Source of the DNA: Anaerolineae bacterium
GTDB lineage: Bacteria > Chloroflexota > Anaerolineae > Aggregatilineales > UBA3940
DNA: 64,000 nucleotides
NCBI GenBank assembly: GCA_016926255.1
Contig: JAFGOY010000010.1
Span: 55,007 to 119,006 of the forward strand
Direction: 5' to 3'
How positions within the stretch are numbered: position 1 is the first letter of the stretch; the number at the start of each line of letters is the position of its first letter. A program made the position numbers and the translations under genes. The notes under the pieces are model-generated. The model ran no database searches and was not told the origin of the DNA. It was given only the letters and a program-made list of their open reading frames with translations. This document shows positions 46,276-54,857 of the stretch, piece by piece.

Positions 46276-47277
46276 TTATCGACCTGATTCCTCGCCAACA
46301 CTTTGAATGGCGTTCAGCAGGGTGTCGTGCAATGCGTCGTTTGTTGCCACGATACCCAGGTTGTTTTCCAGTTTGGCACCTACAGAAAAATCGAGCGGCT
46401 GTCCGTTCAGATCGGTCACCCGTCCGCCCGCCTCTTCGACCACCAGCATACCCGCCGCGTGATCCCAGACTCGTTCGCGGTAGACGCCGTCTTTCGACCC
46501 TCGCAGGTAGATTTCGGCGCGGCCATCGGCGACGGCGACATATTTTGCCTGACTGTCGATGCGCACCGGCTGCCCGCCGATATTCGCCGCCCTGACCACC
46601 TGCGCCGACCAGCTGTGATCGGTGTGGCCGGTTTCGACGCTTTCGACAGTGCGCGCTGCCGAAGCCCGCTTCTCCTCCGAAACGACTGCCGGGCGGATCG
46701 GGCCTTCGCCCAGCGGCTCGATGATCGCGCCCTGTCCGCGAACCGCGCTGGCGATCACCCCGCGTGCATCTGCTGCGCCGCTGGCGCCGAAGGGCATCAG
46801 CGGGCAGCCGACCACACCAACGACCGGCTCCCCATCGACGACCAGTGCGATAGCAATGGCGAACTGGTCGCCGCGTACAAAGCCCTTCGTCCCGTCAATC
46901 GGATCGACCAGCCACATGCGCGATACGTTTTTCCCTTTGCCAAAATCCAGCCACTCGCGGATGGTATCCAGGTCTACTTCGCGGTCAAGCACCTGCTCGA
47001 TATGTCGTTTGACCTGTTCGTGCTGCTCGCCGGTGCCCAGCCGGTCGAAATCCGCCGCGCCTTCCTCGGCCAGTGTCCCGTCGCCGGGGAACTGTTGGGC
47101 GATGTGCTGCAAGATCAGCGCCTGCGCGCCATAGTCGGCGATGGTTACCGGCTCGTGCCCGGCTTTTTCCATGTGATTTTCTTTGTGCAGCATTTCGCTG
47201 CGAACGGCGAGGCAAAGCCGGGAGGCAAGCCGTGCTGCTTCACAGGCGGCTTTGCGTTCGAGTTCATAGGCTGCCAT
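46276..47277 (-). CDS. 3'(2'),5'-bisphosphate nucleotidase family (CysQ/HAL2 type)
   Basis: A 333-residue Mg2+-dependent phosphatase of the inositol monophosphatase superfamily. The metal sites are PGDGTLAEEGAADF, MWLVDPIDGTKGFVRGDQFAIAIALV and RVWDHAAGMLVVEEAGG. The extended GTKGF motif and length are those of HAL2/MET22-like enzymes that turn pAp into AMP, rather than inositol phosphatases. This removes a toxic product of sulfate assimilation. The start at ATG 47277 has AGGAG with 8-base spacing; the frame to 47331 would overlap the hydrolase gene. It is 43 bp after that gene on the same strand, a likely two-gene operon. Confidence 0.87.
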   Translation of the reverse strand: MAAYELERKAACEAARLASRLCLAVRSEMLHKENHMEKAGHEPVTIADYGAQALILQHIAQQFPGDGTLAEEGAADFDRLGTGEQHEQVKRHIEQVLDREVDLDTIREWLDFGKGKNVSRMWLVDPIDGTKGFVRGDQFAIAIALVVDGEPVVGVVGCPLMPFGASGAADARGVIASAVRGQGAIIEPLGEGPIRPAVVSEEKRASAARTVESVETGHTDHSWSAQVVRAANIGGQPVRIDSQAKYVAVADGRAEIYLRGSKDGVYRERVWDHAAGMLVVEEAGGRVTDLNGQPLDFSVGAKLENNLGIVATNDALHDTLLNAIQSVGEESGR

Positions 47278-47320
47278 TCGATGTTCTCCTATCCAATGCG
47301 GTCTGACATTTTTGGTGTGT

Positions 47321-48160
47321 TTACCGGTCAAGGTGTTGGTCGAGCCATGTGATCAGGTCACCGATGACCGTTTCCTGCTCCAGCTCGTTGAATACTTCGT
47401 GATATAGACCCTCGTAAATCTTCAGTGTCTTATCTTTCGATCCTGCGGCTGTATAGAATTTCTCGATGGCCTGTGTCGAAGTCAGTTGATCTTCCGCACC
47501 GCCGATCAGGTACAGCGGCAGAGTCATATTTCCCGCCTTCGACATCGTCTCTTCCTGCGCGGCGGTAAACTCGACAAAGCAGCGGGCGGTGATCCGGTCG
47601 TGGACGAGCGGATCGCTTCGGTATGCTTCGACCACTGCCCTATCCCGCGAGAGCCAGTCCGGGTTGATTTCGTTGCTCATCGCCAGCGCGGGAGTCAGGT
47701 TCGAGAGGGTTTTAGCCAGTGATACTTTCCACTGCGGCGGCACGAAGGCCAGCCCCAGCCCGGCACCGCTGGCAATGATACCGGCGCAGTTGTTCGGCGT
47801 GACGACGGCAGCATTGAGCGCGATCAGCCCGCCCAGCGAGTGCCCACCGGCAAAAACGGGGATGCCGGGATAAGCGGTGTGGGTGTCGTCATAGATTGCC
47901 ATGAAGTCGCTGCGATAATCACCCCAGGAATCGATATGCCCGCGCTTACCGGCGCTTTGCCCGTGCCCGCGCAGGTCGTCCATGCACAGCCCATAGCCGT
48001 GATCGGCCAGCGCCTGCCCAATGTGGGCGTATCGACCGCTGTGTTCACCGATCCCGTGGCTGAAGACGACAATTGCCTTTGGGTCGCCATCCGGCAGCCA
48101 GGATTGGGTAAACAGGTGCAGCCCGTTAGTCGTTTCGATTGTGCTGGTCTGGTGTTTCAT
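47321..48160 (-). CDS. Alpha/beta hydrolase, monoacylglycerol lipase type
   Basis: A 279-residue serine hydrolase of the Hydrolase_4 group. HGIGEHSGRYAHIGQALADHGY with the oxyanion HG, DDLRGHGQSAGKRGHI, the nucleophile elbow AGGHSLGGLIAL, an Asp in IGGAEDQLTS and the catalytic His in YEGLYHEVFNE are all intact. Monoglyceride lipases and lysophospholipases have this exact layout, so cleavage of monoacylglycerols or lysophospholipids is probable. The start is ATG 48160 (MKHQTSTIETTNG), 7 bases after GGGA; the longer frame lacks an RBS. It lies upstream of the cysQ-like gene on the same strand. Confidence 0.9.
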   Translation of the reverse strand: MKHQTSTIETTNGLHLFTQSWLPDGDPKAIVVFSHGIGEHSGRYAHIGQALADHGYGLCMDDLRGHGQSAGKRGHIDSWGDYRSDFMAIYDDTHTAYPGIPVFAGGHSLGGLIALNAAVVTPNNCAGIIASGAGLGLAFVPPQWKVSLAKTLSNLTPALAMSNEINPDWLSRDRAVVEAYRSDPLVHDRITARCFVEFTAAQEETMSKAGNMTLPLYLIGGAEDQLTSTQAIEKFYTAAGSKDKTLKIYEGLYHEVFNELEQETVIGDLITWLDQHLDR

Positions 48161-48336
48161 GATATGTCCCTGCCTTGCTGTTGGTGAAATCGTGCCGGAC
48201 ACCGACAAAAGTATAGCCTGAAGTCTGAAAATCGCTAATCCTGGTTGTCTGTAAGGCCGGCCCTTGCTAAAATCCGTCTATATCTTTCAAAAAATATTAA
48301 AAGTTGTCTCGGCGATTGGCCGGGTGGAAGGGTGTC

Positions 48337-49305
48337 ATGATGCTCAAGAAAGGTTTGTTGATAGGTTTAACGGCTGCTTTTCTAGTCTTCCTGGCGGCGT
48401 GTGGAGCGCCTTCGGGTGAGGCAGAAACTGCCGAAGTCGGCGGCCTCAAAATTGCCCTGCTGCCCATCCTCGATTCTCTCCCGTATTTCGTCGCTGAGCA
48501 GAACGGCTATTTCGTTGAGGAAGGCGTCGAGGTCGAGCCGCTGGTGGTCGTCAGCGCGATTGAGCGCAACCAGTTGATGCAGTCCGGCGAGATCGACGGG
48601 ATGCTGGCCGAACTCTCGACCGTTGCCACCTTTAACCGCGACGAAATCCAGTTGAAGGCGCTGATCATGTCGCGCAAGGCTTACCCGGATGCGCCCCTAT
48701 TTCGCGTGCTGGCCGCGCCGGGCAGTGATATTACGTCGGCGTCTGACCTCGCCGGGGTGCCGGTTGCTATCGCCGAGAACACGATTATCGAATATGTCAC
48801 CGACCGCCTGCTCGAATCCGAAGGCGTGCCCGCTGACCAGATCGTCGGCGAATCGGTTCCCGCCATCCCGGAGCGATACCAGTTATTGATGGAAGGTCAG
48901 ATCGCGGCGGCGACTCTGCCCGATCCGCTCGCGCAGAGCGCCATCGAATCCGGTGCGGTGCCGGTGATCGACGACTCCGCTTACCCGGAGGTGGCGGTCA
49001 GTGTATTAGCTTTCAGCACCGGTACTATCGAAAACAACCCGGAGGCACTTCGGCGCTTTCTGCGGGCCTGGGATCGGGCAGCGGGCGACATCAACGCCGA
49101 CCCGGAAGCCTATCGCGGCCTGCTGCTCGAACAGGTCAGTGTCCCCCCCAACATTCAGGAAACTTACCAGATTCCACCCTTCCCGCGCGCCGAGCTTCCT
49201 ACCGCCGGGCAGTGGGACGACGTGATCGACTGGCTGATTGAGAAGGGTCTGGTAGAATCGGCGGTGGCCTACGACGAATCGGTGACCGGCGATTTCCTGC
49301 CCTGA
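48337..49305 (+). CDS. ABC importer substrate-binding lipoprotein (NMT1/SsuA/ThiY type)
   Basis: A 322-residue lipoprotein: signal peptide with lipobox LAACG after a Leu/Phe-rich core. The mature protein is of the NMT1/SsuA type: IALLPILDSLPYFVAEQNGYFVEEGVEVE, GEIDGMLAELSTVATFNRD, then SDLAGVPVAIAENTIIEYVTDRLL and a C-terminal lobe. The group binds sulfonates, nitrate-type anions, pyrimidine precursors or riboflavin; no specific signature is visible to me. The start is ATG 48337 (or 48340), both after AAGGG; the longer frame begins with an unlikely TTG. The ATPase and permease follow after an attenuating hairpin. Confidence 0.88.
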   Translation: MMLKKGLLIGLTAAFLVFLAACGAPSGEAETAEVGGLKIALLPILDSLPYFVAEQNGYFVEEGVEVEPLVVVSAIERNQLMQSGEIDGMLAELSTVATFNRDEIQLKALIMSRKAYPDAPLFRVLAAPGSDITSASDLAGVPVAIAENTIIEYVTDRLLESEGVPADQIVGESVPAIPERYQLLMEGQIAAATLPDPLAQSAIESGAVPVIDDSAYPEVAVSVLAFSTGTIENNPEALRRFLRAWDRAAGDINADPEAYRGLLLEQVSVPPNIQETYQIPPFPRAELPTAGQWDDVIDWLIEKGLVESAVAYDESVTGDFLP

Positions 49306-49343
49306 CCGATTGACAGTCGTGAAACTGTTCACTGACTGATCAG

Positions 49344-49370
49344 AGGAGCGCAGGCTGTTGCGCTCCTTTT
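49344..49370 (+). terminator. Hairpin between binding-protein and ATPase genes
   Basis: AGGAGCGCA (49344-49352) pairs with TGCGCTCCT (49359-49367), loop 6 nt, followed by TTTTC. It lies between the first and second gene of the importer and probably lowers ATPase/permease transcription relative to the binding protein. Confidence 0.8.
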
Positions 49371-49390
49371 CTTGCCATTAAGGAGACGTA

Positions 49391-50194
49391 TTGGCCGGAT
49401 CGATGATTGAGCTAAAAGAGATCACCTTTGCCTACGGGCGGCACCAGCCAGTCTTTGATCGCTATTCCTGGGAAGTCACCGAGCGCGAATCCTGGGCAGT
49501 GATCGGCCCGTCAGGCTGTGGCAAGACGACCCTCCTGTACCTGCTGGCCGGGCTGCGCCAGCCGCAGTCTGGTTCGATCCAGATCGCCGGGCAGGTGGTC
49601 GAACGTCCGCGCCCGCAATCCGGGCTGATCTTGCAGGATCATGGCCTGCTGCCCTGGGCAACCGTCGCCGAGAATGCCCGGCTTGGGCTGACTATCCGCA
49701 CCCTGTACGGCCCTGACGGACGCCACGCGCCCGCCGGTGACGCCCTCGATCCCGGCATCGCCCAGCAGCGGATCGATCACTGGCTGAATCGTCTGGGGAT
49801 CGCCGATCTACGCGACAAGTATCCGGGGCAGCTATCGGGCGGGCAGCGCCAGCGGACGGCCATCGCCCGCACGCTTGCCCTGGAACCCGATCTGCTGCTG
49901 ATGGATGAGCCGTTCTCGGCGCTCGATGCGCCCACGCGGGAAGACCTCCAGCGCCTGATCGTCGAGCTGCGCCGCGAGGCGAACCTGACCTCGGTGATCG
50001 TGACACACAACATCGATGAGGCATTGTATCTGGGGCGGAAGCTGCTGGTATTGGGCCATCCGCCAAACCGAACGCCGATCGTCTTCGAGAATCCATTTGC
50101 CACACAGGCAGATCGGTATCAGCAGCCCGGCTATCAAACGCTGTTCGACCGGGTTCGTGCCGAGTTGGGGAATCACCATGAAGCAGCCGTCTAA
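49391..50194 (+). CDS. ABC importer ATP-binding protein (SsuB/TauB type)
   Basis: A 267-residue ATPase with Walker A GPSGCGKTTLL, Q-loop LILQDHGLLPWATVAEN, signature LSGGQRQR, Walker B LLLMDEPFSALD and the H-loop VTHNIDEALYLG. The GLLPW Q-loop is typical for the nitrate/sulfonate/taurine group. An insertion of about 20 residues (YGPDGRHAPAGDALDPG) after the Q-loop helical region is longer than usual. The start is probably TTG 49391, 5 bases after AGGAG (49381-49385); ATG 49403 is 17 bases away. The stop lies inside the permease gene (17-bp overlap). Confidence 0.9.
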   Translation: MAGSMIELKEITFAYGRHQPVFDRYSWEVTERESWAVIGPSGCGKTTLLYLLAGLRQPQSGSIQIAGQVVERPRPQSGLILQDHGLLPWATVAENARLGLTIRTLYGPDGRHAPAGDALDPGIAQQRIDHWLNRLGIADLRDKYPGQLSGGQRQRTAIARTLALEPDLLLMDEPFSALDAPTREDLQRLIVELRREANLTSVIVTHNIDEALYLGRKLLVLGHPPNRTPIVFENPFATQADRYQQPGYQTLFDRVRAELGNHHEAAV

Positions 50195-50930
50195 ACTCGC
50201 CAACATCCTGATCGGACTGCTGATGTTCGGGGCGCTCTGGCAGATACTCGCCTGGCTGATCCACCGCCCGATCATGCCCGCGCCCGGCGAGGTGATCCCC
50301 GTGTTCTTCCGCCTGCTGCCCGGCGAATTGGGGCGGCACCTGCTTGCGAGCACCGGGCGCGTACTCGCCGCCATCGCGCTGGCGACAATCACTGCCGCAC
50401 CGATTGGTCTGGGGTTGGGCCAGATGCGCAAGCTGGATCGCATATTCGACCCGCTGATCGCGATCAGCTACCCGATCCCCAAGATCGTCCTGCTGCCGGT
50501 GATCTATGTGCTGCTGGGGATTTCCAACTTCTCAAAAATATTTCTGATCGCTTTTATTCTGTTCTTCCAGATTTTGATCGTCGTGCGTGATGAAGCCGCT
50601 AATCTCCGCCCGGAGTTGATCCTCTCGGTGCGTTCGCTGGGGGCGGGCCGCCGGGCCTTGTTTCGATACGTCTATCTGCCCGCTTCGCTCCCCGCCGTCC
50701 TGACCTCGCTGCGTGTTTCGGTCGGCCTCTCGATTGCCGTGCTGTTCATCGCTGAGCAGTCGCTGACGCGCTACGGGCTGGGCTACTACATCGTCGTCAA
50801 GACCTATCAGGTGCTGCTCTACAAAGAGATGTATGCTGGAATTCTGGCGATGAGCCTGCTGGGTCTTGTTCTCTACTTCATCCTCGATTTTCTCGACCGG
50901 CAGGTGAACCGTCACCTCTACGTGGAGTAG
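50178..50930 (+). CDS. ABC importer permease (SsuC/ThiX type)
   Basis: A 250-residue inner-membrane protein with six helices. The coupling EAA loop is EAANLRPELILSVRSLGAGRRALFRYVYLPASLPAVLTSL. The start is ATG 50178 (MKQPSKLANIL), with GGGG 7 bases upstream; the longer frame from 50016 reads through the ATPase gene out of frame. It forms the channel of the importer with the ATPase and binding protein encoded just upstream. Substrate unknown. Confidence 0.9.
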   Translation: MKQPSKLANILIGLLMFGALWQILAWLIHRPIMPAPGEVIPVFFRLLPGELGRHLLASTGRVLAAIALATITAAPIGLGLGQMRKLDRIFDPLIAISYPIPKIVLLPVIYVLLGISNFSKIFLIAFILFFQILIVVRDEAANLRPELILSVRSLGAGRRALFRYVYLPASLPAVLTSLRVSVGLSIAVLFIAEQSLTRYGLGYYIVVKTYQVLLYKEMYAGILAMSLLGLVLYFILDFLDRQVNRHLYVE

Positions 50931-50989
50931 CCGTCATGCGGATCGTGTTATCAGCCGGTAAGCTGGCCTCCTGTGTAAAGGAGGTCGTT

Positions 50990-51769
50990 ATGTCTGGTCG
51001 AAAATTGTTTATTGTGAGTCTCGTCATCGGTCTGTTGATCGTTGGATGTTCTCAGCCCGGTCAGTCGGTAGAGCCGGTTCCGACCTATGAAACATTCGGC
51101 GATCCATATAAACGCATCGATATCGCCGCTGATCTTTACCTGCGTGAAGTGCAGAACGGCGCGTATGTGATCACCCAGGATACCGAGTTCGCGGCCAACT
51201 CGCTGCTCGTCGAAATGGCCGATTCGACCCTCGTGCTGGTCGATACGCCCTATACTATCGACGCTACCCGCGAGCTTCACGGCTGGATCATCGAGCAGTA
51301 TGGCGACCGTAAGCTGATCGAGATCAACACCGGCTTCCACGACGATAACCTTGCTGGCAACAGCTACCTGATCAGCCGGGGCGTGACCGTCTTCGGGGCC
51401 GACCTCACCGCCGATCTGCTCAAGGAGCACAACAGCCCCAACGCCCCGCCGACCAATCTCTACCCGATTGACGAAGGGCTGGAATTGACGTTTGGCTCCG
51501 AGATCGTCCGGGTGTATTATCCGGGGCCGACCCATACGCTCGATAACGTGGTCGTCTATTTCCCGGATCGTCATCTGCTGTTTGGCGGCTGCATGGTCAG
51601 CGGGTGGGGCGGGATCGGCAGCACCGACGATGCCGATCTCGACGCGTGGCCGGTATCGTTGAAAAGCCTTGAGCAGTTCGATGCCGATCTGGCAATTCCC
51701 GGCCATGGCGACAACTTCAACCCGGAGAATATCGCTGAGACGATTGAGGCGCTGGAAAACCTGGAATGA
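50990..51769 (+). CDS. MBL-fold lipoprotein with altered zinc site
   Basis: A 259-residue lipoprotein (lipobox IVGCS near Cys17) with a class-B1/B2-like metallo-beta-lactamase fold. The metal motif, normally H-x-H-x-D, reads INTGFHDDNLAGNSYL: the first His is Gly, the second His and the Asp are kept, as in the N-x-H-x-D form of subclass B2. Later ligands are present: PGPTHTLDN (His196 position), LLFGGCMV (Cys221 position) and IPGHGD (His263). One zinc site should work, the other is damaged. The start is ATG 50990, 5 bases after AAGGAGG. It could hydrolyse lactams or another ester or amide; activity is unproved. Confidence 0.82.
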   Translation: MSGRKLFIVSLVIGLLIVGCSQPGQSVEPVPTYETFGDPYKRIDIAADLYLREVQNGAYVITQDTEFAANSLLVEMADSTLVLVDTPYTIDATRELHGWIIEQYGDRKLIEINTGFHDDNLAGNSYLISRGVTVFGADLTADLLKEHNSPNAPPTNLYPIDEGLELTFGSEIVRVYYPGPTHTLDNVVVYFPDRHLLFGGCMVSGWGGIGSTDDADLDAWPVSLKSLEQFDADLAIPGHGDNFNPENIAETIEALENLE

Positions 51770-51770
51770 T

Positions 51771-51877
51771 GCCCTCACCCTGAATCCCTCTCCCTCAGGG
51801 CGAGGGACTTAAAACCGGGTTCAATCGAAAGCATTCTCCCCTTCTCCATCATGGAGAAGGGGGCGGGGGATGAGGGC
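51771..51877. repeat. Palindromic interspersed element, second type
   Basis: About 107 bp bounded by GCCCTCA (51771-51777) and TGAGGGC (51871-51877). Inside are CCCTC/GAGGG (51786-51806) and a perfect 10-bp hairpin CCCCTTCTCC/GGAGAAGGGG (51838-51862). It lies between two genes and has no coding capacity: a MITE/REP-like element. Confidence 0.7.
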
Positions 51878-51901
51878 TAAACGGCTAAAGGAAATCACTC
51901 C

Positions 51902-52411
51902 ATGCCCCACCTGATGGTCGATCAACTGCGATTTTCGCGCACCGAATTGGTACGTGCTTTACAGGGCATCTCTGACGAAGATGCCCACCGCCGACTGGAA
52001 CCGATGAACTGTCTGAGCTGGATCGTCGGGCATCTCGCTGATCACGAACACCGCTACTTTGTGATCGAGGCGCAGGGGCGAAACGTCCTCCCCGATCTGA
52101 ACGCGCTGGTCGGCTACGGCCAGCCCGCCAGCGCCCCGCCGCTCGATGAGATGTGGGACGCCTGGAAGATCGCCACCGCCGCCGCCGACGAATACCTCGA
52201 TACGCTCACCCCGGATCGCCTTGAAGCGCACCAGCAGAAGGACGGCAGGCCCCGCGCCGAGAACGTCGGGACGATGCTCACGCGGGTGATCTTCCACTAC
52301 TGGTACCACATCGGCGAGGCGAGCGCGATCCGCCAGGTGCTCGGCCATACCAACCTGCCGCAGTTTGTCGCCCGCGATATGTCGCTGGCTTACTATCACC
52401 GGGAAGCGTGA
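51902..52411 (+). CDS. DinB-family four-helix protein
   Basis: A 169-residue soluble protein of the DinB/YfiT four-helix bundle superfamily. The pattern is MVDQLRFSRTELVRALQGIS, then a conserved CLSWIVGHLADHEHRY with the first His ligand, and HYWYHIGEASAIRQVLGH with two His near the C-terminus; these three bind Ni or Zn in known members. Some DinB proteins are bacillithiol or mycothiol-dependent transferases. The function here is unknown. Its stop overlaps the start of the methyltransferase gene, giving a DinB-menG-menA transcript that may link it to quinone metabolism. Confidence 0.85.
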   Translation: MPHLMVDQLRFSRTELVRALQGISDEDAHRRLEPMNCLSWIVGHLADHEHRYFVIEAQGRNVLPDLNALVGYGQPASAPPLDEMWDAWKIATAAADEYLDTLTPDRLEAHQQKDGRPRAENVGTMLTRVIFHYWYHIGEASAIRQVLGHTNLPQFVARDMSLAYYHREA

Positions 52412-53121
52412 TGGTTCACCGCGACAGCCCCGACCACGCCCGCTGCGTTCAGGCGATGTTCGACCGCATCGCCCGCCGCTACGTGCTGATGAACAGCCTG
52501 ATGACCCTGGGCCGCGACCGTGCCTGGCGGCGTATGGTTGTCGAAAAAGCCGCGCTGCCGCCCGGCGGTAGTCTGCTCGATGTGGCGATTGGTACCGGCG
52601 ACATTGCCCTCGAAGCCTTGCGTCATGACGAGTCGATCCAGGCGATTGGTGCTGATTTCTCGCAGGGGATGATGCGCACCGGGCGTGCGCGGCCCGGCGG
52701 TGATCGTATCTACTGGGTGGGGGCCGATGCTTATCATTTACCATTCCCGGATGCCTCGTTCGATGCGGTCGTGTCGGGCTTCCTCGTTCGTAACGTAGAT
52801 GATGTGGCCGCCGTTTTCCGCGAACAGGTGCGGGTAGTCCGGCCCGGCGGTCGGGTCGTCTGCCTCGACGCCGCACCCCCGAAGCGCAGCTTGCTCTATC
52901 CGTTCATCATGTTTCATTTCCGCGTGATCATTCCCCTGCTGGGGCGCTTGATCGCCGGGGATGCGTCCGCCTATACTTACCTGCCCGATTCGATCCAATC
53001 GTTCAAAACGCCGGAACAGCTTGCTGCGATCATGCGCGAGGCGGGCCTGGTTGATGTCGACTATCGCCGCCTGATGTTCGGTACGATGGCGCTCCATGTC
53101 GGCACGCGCCCGGAGGAATAA
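52411..53121 (+). CDS. menG: Demethylmenaquinone methyltransferase (UbiE/MenG family)
   Basis: A 236-residue SAM methyltransferase, methylating the naphthoquinone ring late in menaquinone synthesis. The family opening is VQAMFDRIARRYVLMNSLMTLGRDRAWRR, SAM motif I is LLDVAIGTGDIALEAL, motif II is AVVSGFLVRNVDDV and the C-terminal part carries the PEQLAAIMREAGLVDV pattern. The start is ATG 52411, overlapping the DinB stop as TGATG; GTG 52408 is possible. Only 3 bp separate it from menA. The context supports menaquinone over ubiquinone. Confidence 0.92.
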   Translation: MVHRDSPDHARCVQAMFDRIARRYVLMNSLMTLGRDRAWRRMVVEKAALPPGGSLLDVAIGTGDIALEALRHDESIQAIGADFSQGMMRTGRARPGGDRIYWVGADAYHLPFPDASFDAVVSGFLVRNVDDVAAVFREQVRVVRPGGRVVCLDAAPPKRSLLYPFIMFHFRVIIPLLGRLIAGDASAYTYLPDSIQSFKTPEQLAAIMREAGLVDVDYRRLMFGTMALHVGTRPEE

Positions 53122-53124
53122 TCT

Positions 53125-54024
53125 ATGGCTCGTTCTAAAACCGTTTCACCCTTCAAAGCATGGATGCTCGCCGCCCGCCCCAAGACGCTCCCCGCCGCGC
53201 TCTCGCCGGTCGTCGTCGGGATTGCCCTCGCCTACCGCAATGGCGCATTTCGCTGGCTCCCCTCGACTGCCGCGCTGCTGATCGCCCTGCTGTTGCAGGT
53301 GGGGGTCAACATTGCCAACGATTATTTCGACCACGTCAAGGGCATCGATCAGCCGGATCGGAAAGGCCCGACGCGAGTCACCCAGAGCGGGCTGATCCCC
53401 CCGGAGCGGGTGCGGCTGGGGATGATCATCGTGTTTGCGTTGGCCGGGTTGATCGGGGTGTATCTCGTCATCCTCGGCGGCTGGTTCGCGCTGCTGATCG
53501 GCCTGACGGCGATTCTCTCCGCGCTGGCCTACAGCGGCGGGCCGTGGCCGCTCGCCTCGCACGGGCTGGGCGATTTGTTCGTCTTTATCTATTTCGGGCT
53601 GGCGGGTGTGTGTGGCACGTACTACGTGCAGGCGCTCGATCTGCCCCTGTGGGTGATCGTCGCGGCGGTGCCGGTTGGCCTGCTGATCACCGCGATCCTG
53701 GCCGTCAACAACCTGCGCGATATCGAAACCGACCGCCGGGCAGGGAAAAACACGCTGGCGGTGATCTTCGGGCAGCGCGGAACGGTGATCTATTTCGTCG
53801 TTTTGCTGGTGATTGCCTACATCGTTCCGGTGCTGATGTGGCTGCTTGGCCCGTTTACGCTGGCGATGCTGCTCCCGCTGCTGACCTTTCCGCTGCCCAT
53901 CATGCTGATCAGGATCATCAGCCGGTATGCCGACAACGGCCCGGCGATGAACAAAGCGCTCGCCGGGACCGCCCAATTGGCACTGTTTTTCAGCGTGGCG
54001 CTGTCTGCCGGTATCCTGTTTTAA
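53125..54024 (+). CDS. menA: 1,4-dihydroxy-2-naphthoate polyprenyltransferase
   Basis: A 299-residue membrane enzyme with eight to nine helices. It joins the polyprenyl chain to dihydroxynaphthoate to give demethylmenaquinone. The two Asp-rich motifs that bind Mg-diphosphate are [14 protein letters not shown] (about residue 70) and [19 protein letters not shown] (about 195). [16 protein letters not shown] and the [13 protein letters not shown]-terminus are typical for MenA rather than UbiA. It is the last gene after DinB and menG. The acceptor quinone pool feeds CydAB encoded 3.5 kb further on. Confidence 0.93.
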   Translation: MARSKTVSPFKAWMLAARPKTLPAALSPVVVGIALAYRNGAFRWLPSTAALLIALLLQVGVNIANDYFDHVKGIDQPDRKGPTRVTQSGLIPPERVRLGMIIVFALAGLIGVYLVILGGWFALLIGLTAILSALAYSGGPWPLASHGLGDLFVFIYFGLAGVCGTYYVQALDLPLWVIVAAVPVGLLITAILAVNNLRDIETDRRAGKNTLAVIFGQRGTVIYFVVLLVIAYIVPVLMWLLGPFTLAMLLPLLTFPLPIMLIRIISRYADNGPAMNKALAGTAQLALFFSVALSAGILF

Positions 54025-54043
54025 GGCGTACCGGCATCACCGG

Positions 54044-54607
54044 TTATATACTTTCCGTGAACGATGCTTTCAACGCGGCGATGTAGGGCAGCGTGCGGAA
54101 CCGGTCAGCACAGTCCAATCCATAGCCGACCACCCACACGTCGGGAATTTCGAAGCCCATGTAATCGACCTTTACATCGACCTCGCGTCGATCCGGTTTA
54201 CTGAGCAGCACACAGGATTTCAGTGACGCGGGCTGGCGAGCTTCAAAGGTGCGCATCAGGTAGTCGAGCGTGTAACCGGTGTCGATGATGTCCTCGACGA
54301 CGATCACGTGCCGGTTGGTGATGTCGACGCGGGTGTCCAGGATGAAGCGCACCGCGCCACTGTGAACCGCTCCCGACGCGCCATAGCTCGACACGGATAC
54401 GAAATCGACCTGGTGAGCGACCTCCAACCGGCGGGCGATATCGGCCATGAACATGAAACAGCCCTTCAACACGCCGATCAGGACGATGTCGACCCGGTTT
54501 TCGACGTCGGCGTAATCTTTGCTGATTTGCTTCGCTAGTTCTTCAACGCGTCTGGCAATAGTTTCCTCGTCTAATAGAATCTGTTCTACAGAATCGGGAA
54601 TGATCAT
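54044..54607 (-). CDS. hpt: Hypoxanthine phosphoribosyltransferase
   Basis: A 187-residue purine salvage enzyme that makes IMP (and perhaps GMP) from the base and PRPP. VLIGVLKGCFMFMADIARRL carries the cis-peptide loop, VSVSSYGAS the flexible active-site loop with Ser-Tyr, and VVVEDIIDTGYTLDYL the PRPP-binding Glu-Asp pair. KVDYMGFEIPDVWVVGYGLD is the typical C-terminal base-binding block. The start is ATG 54607, although GGAGGAG is 13 bases away; a GTAT/ATAC mini-hairpin in the spacer could shorten the distance. The longer frame from 54727 adds 40 residues unlike the family. Confidence 0.94.
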   Translation of the reverse strand: MIIPDSVEQILLDEETIARRVEELAKQISKDYADVENRVDIVLIGVLKGCFMFMADIARRLEVAHQVDFVSVSSYGASGAVHSGAVRFILDTRVDITNRHVIVVEDIIDTGYTLDYLMRTFEARQPASLKSCVLLSKPDRREVDVKVDYMGFEIPDVWVVGYGLDCADRFRTLPYIAALKASFTESI

Positions 54608-54731
54608 CGTATTTTCGATACTCCTCCATTGCTCTCCAAACAACCAGAGAGTATGCCACATTCTGAGCGTTTTCCCCATTAAAAATTCTGCGGTCGGCTG
54701 GGTTGTAGAGGCCGTATCACAATACAAATAG

Positions 54732-54768
54732 AACCCCCTCCGCTTGAGGCAAGGTCAGGGAGGGGGTT
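54732..54768. repeat. Palindromic interspersed element, short form
   Basis: AACCCCCTCC (54732-54741) and GGAGGGGGTT (54759-54768) are the same 10-bp terminal inverted repeats as in the element at 30953-31037. The inner part is only 17 nt (against 65 nt there), so this is an internally deleted member of the same family. Confidence 0.75.
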
Positions 54769-54857
54769 GAGGCTGTCAAACTATGAAACGCAGATGGATT
54801 TCATCTATTCGCATATCTTTTTTAGCAACTTGTTTCCTATCTGCCGGTTACCAGCAG

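Noticed and set aside
48161..48336. A TPP riboswitch before the SsuA/ThiY-type binding protein, looked for because of the ThiY-like family
   Set aside because: The CTGAGA and related core motifs are absent, so a thiamine precursor as substrate is not supported.
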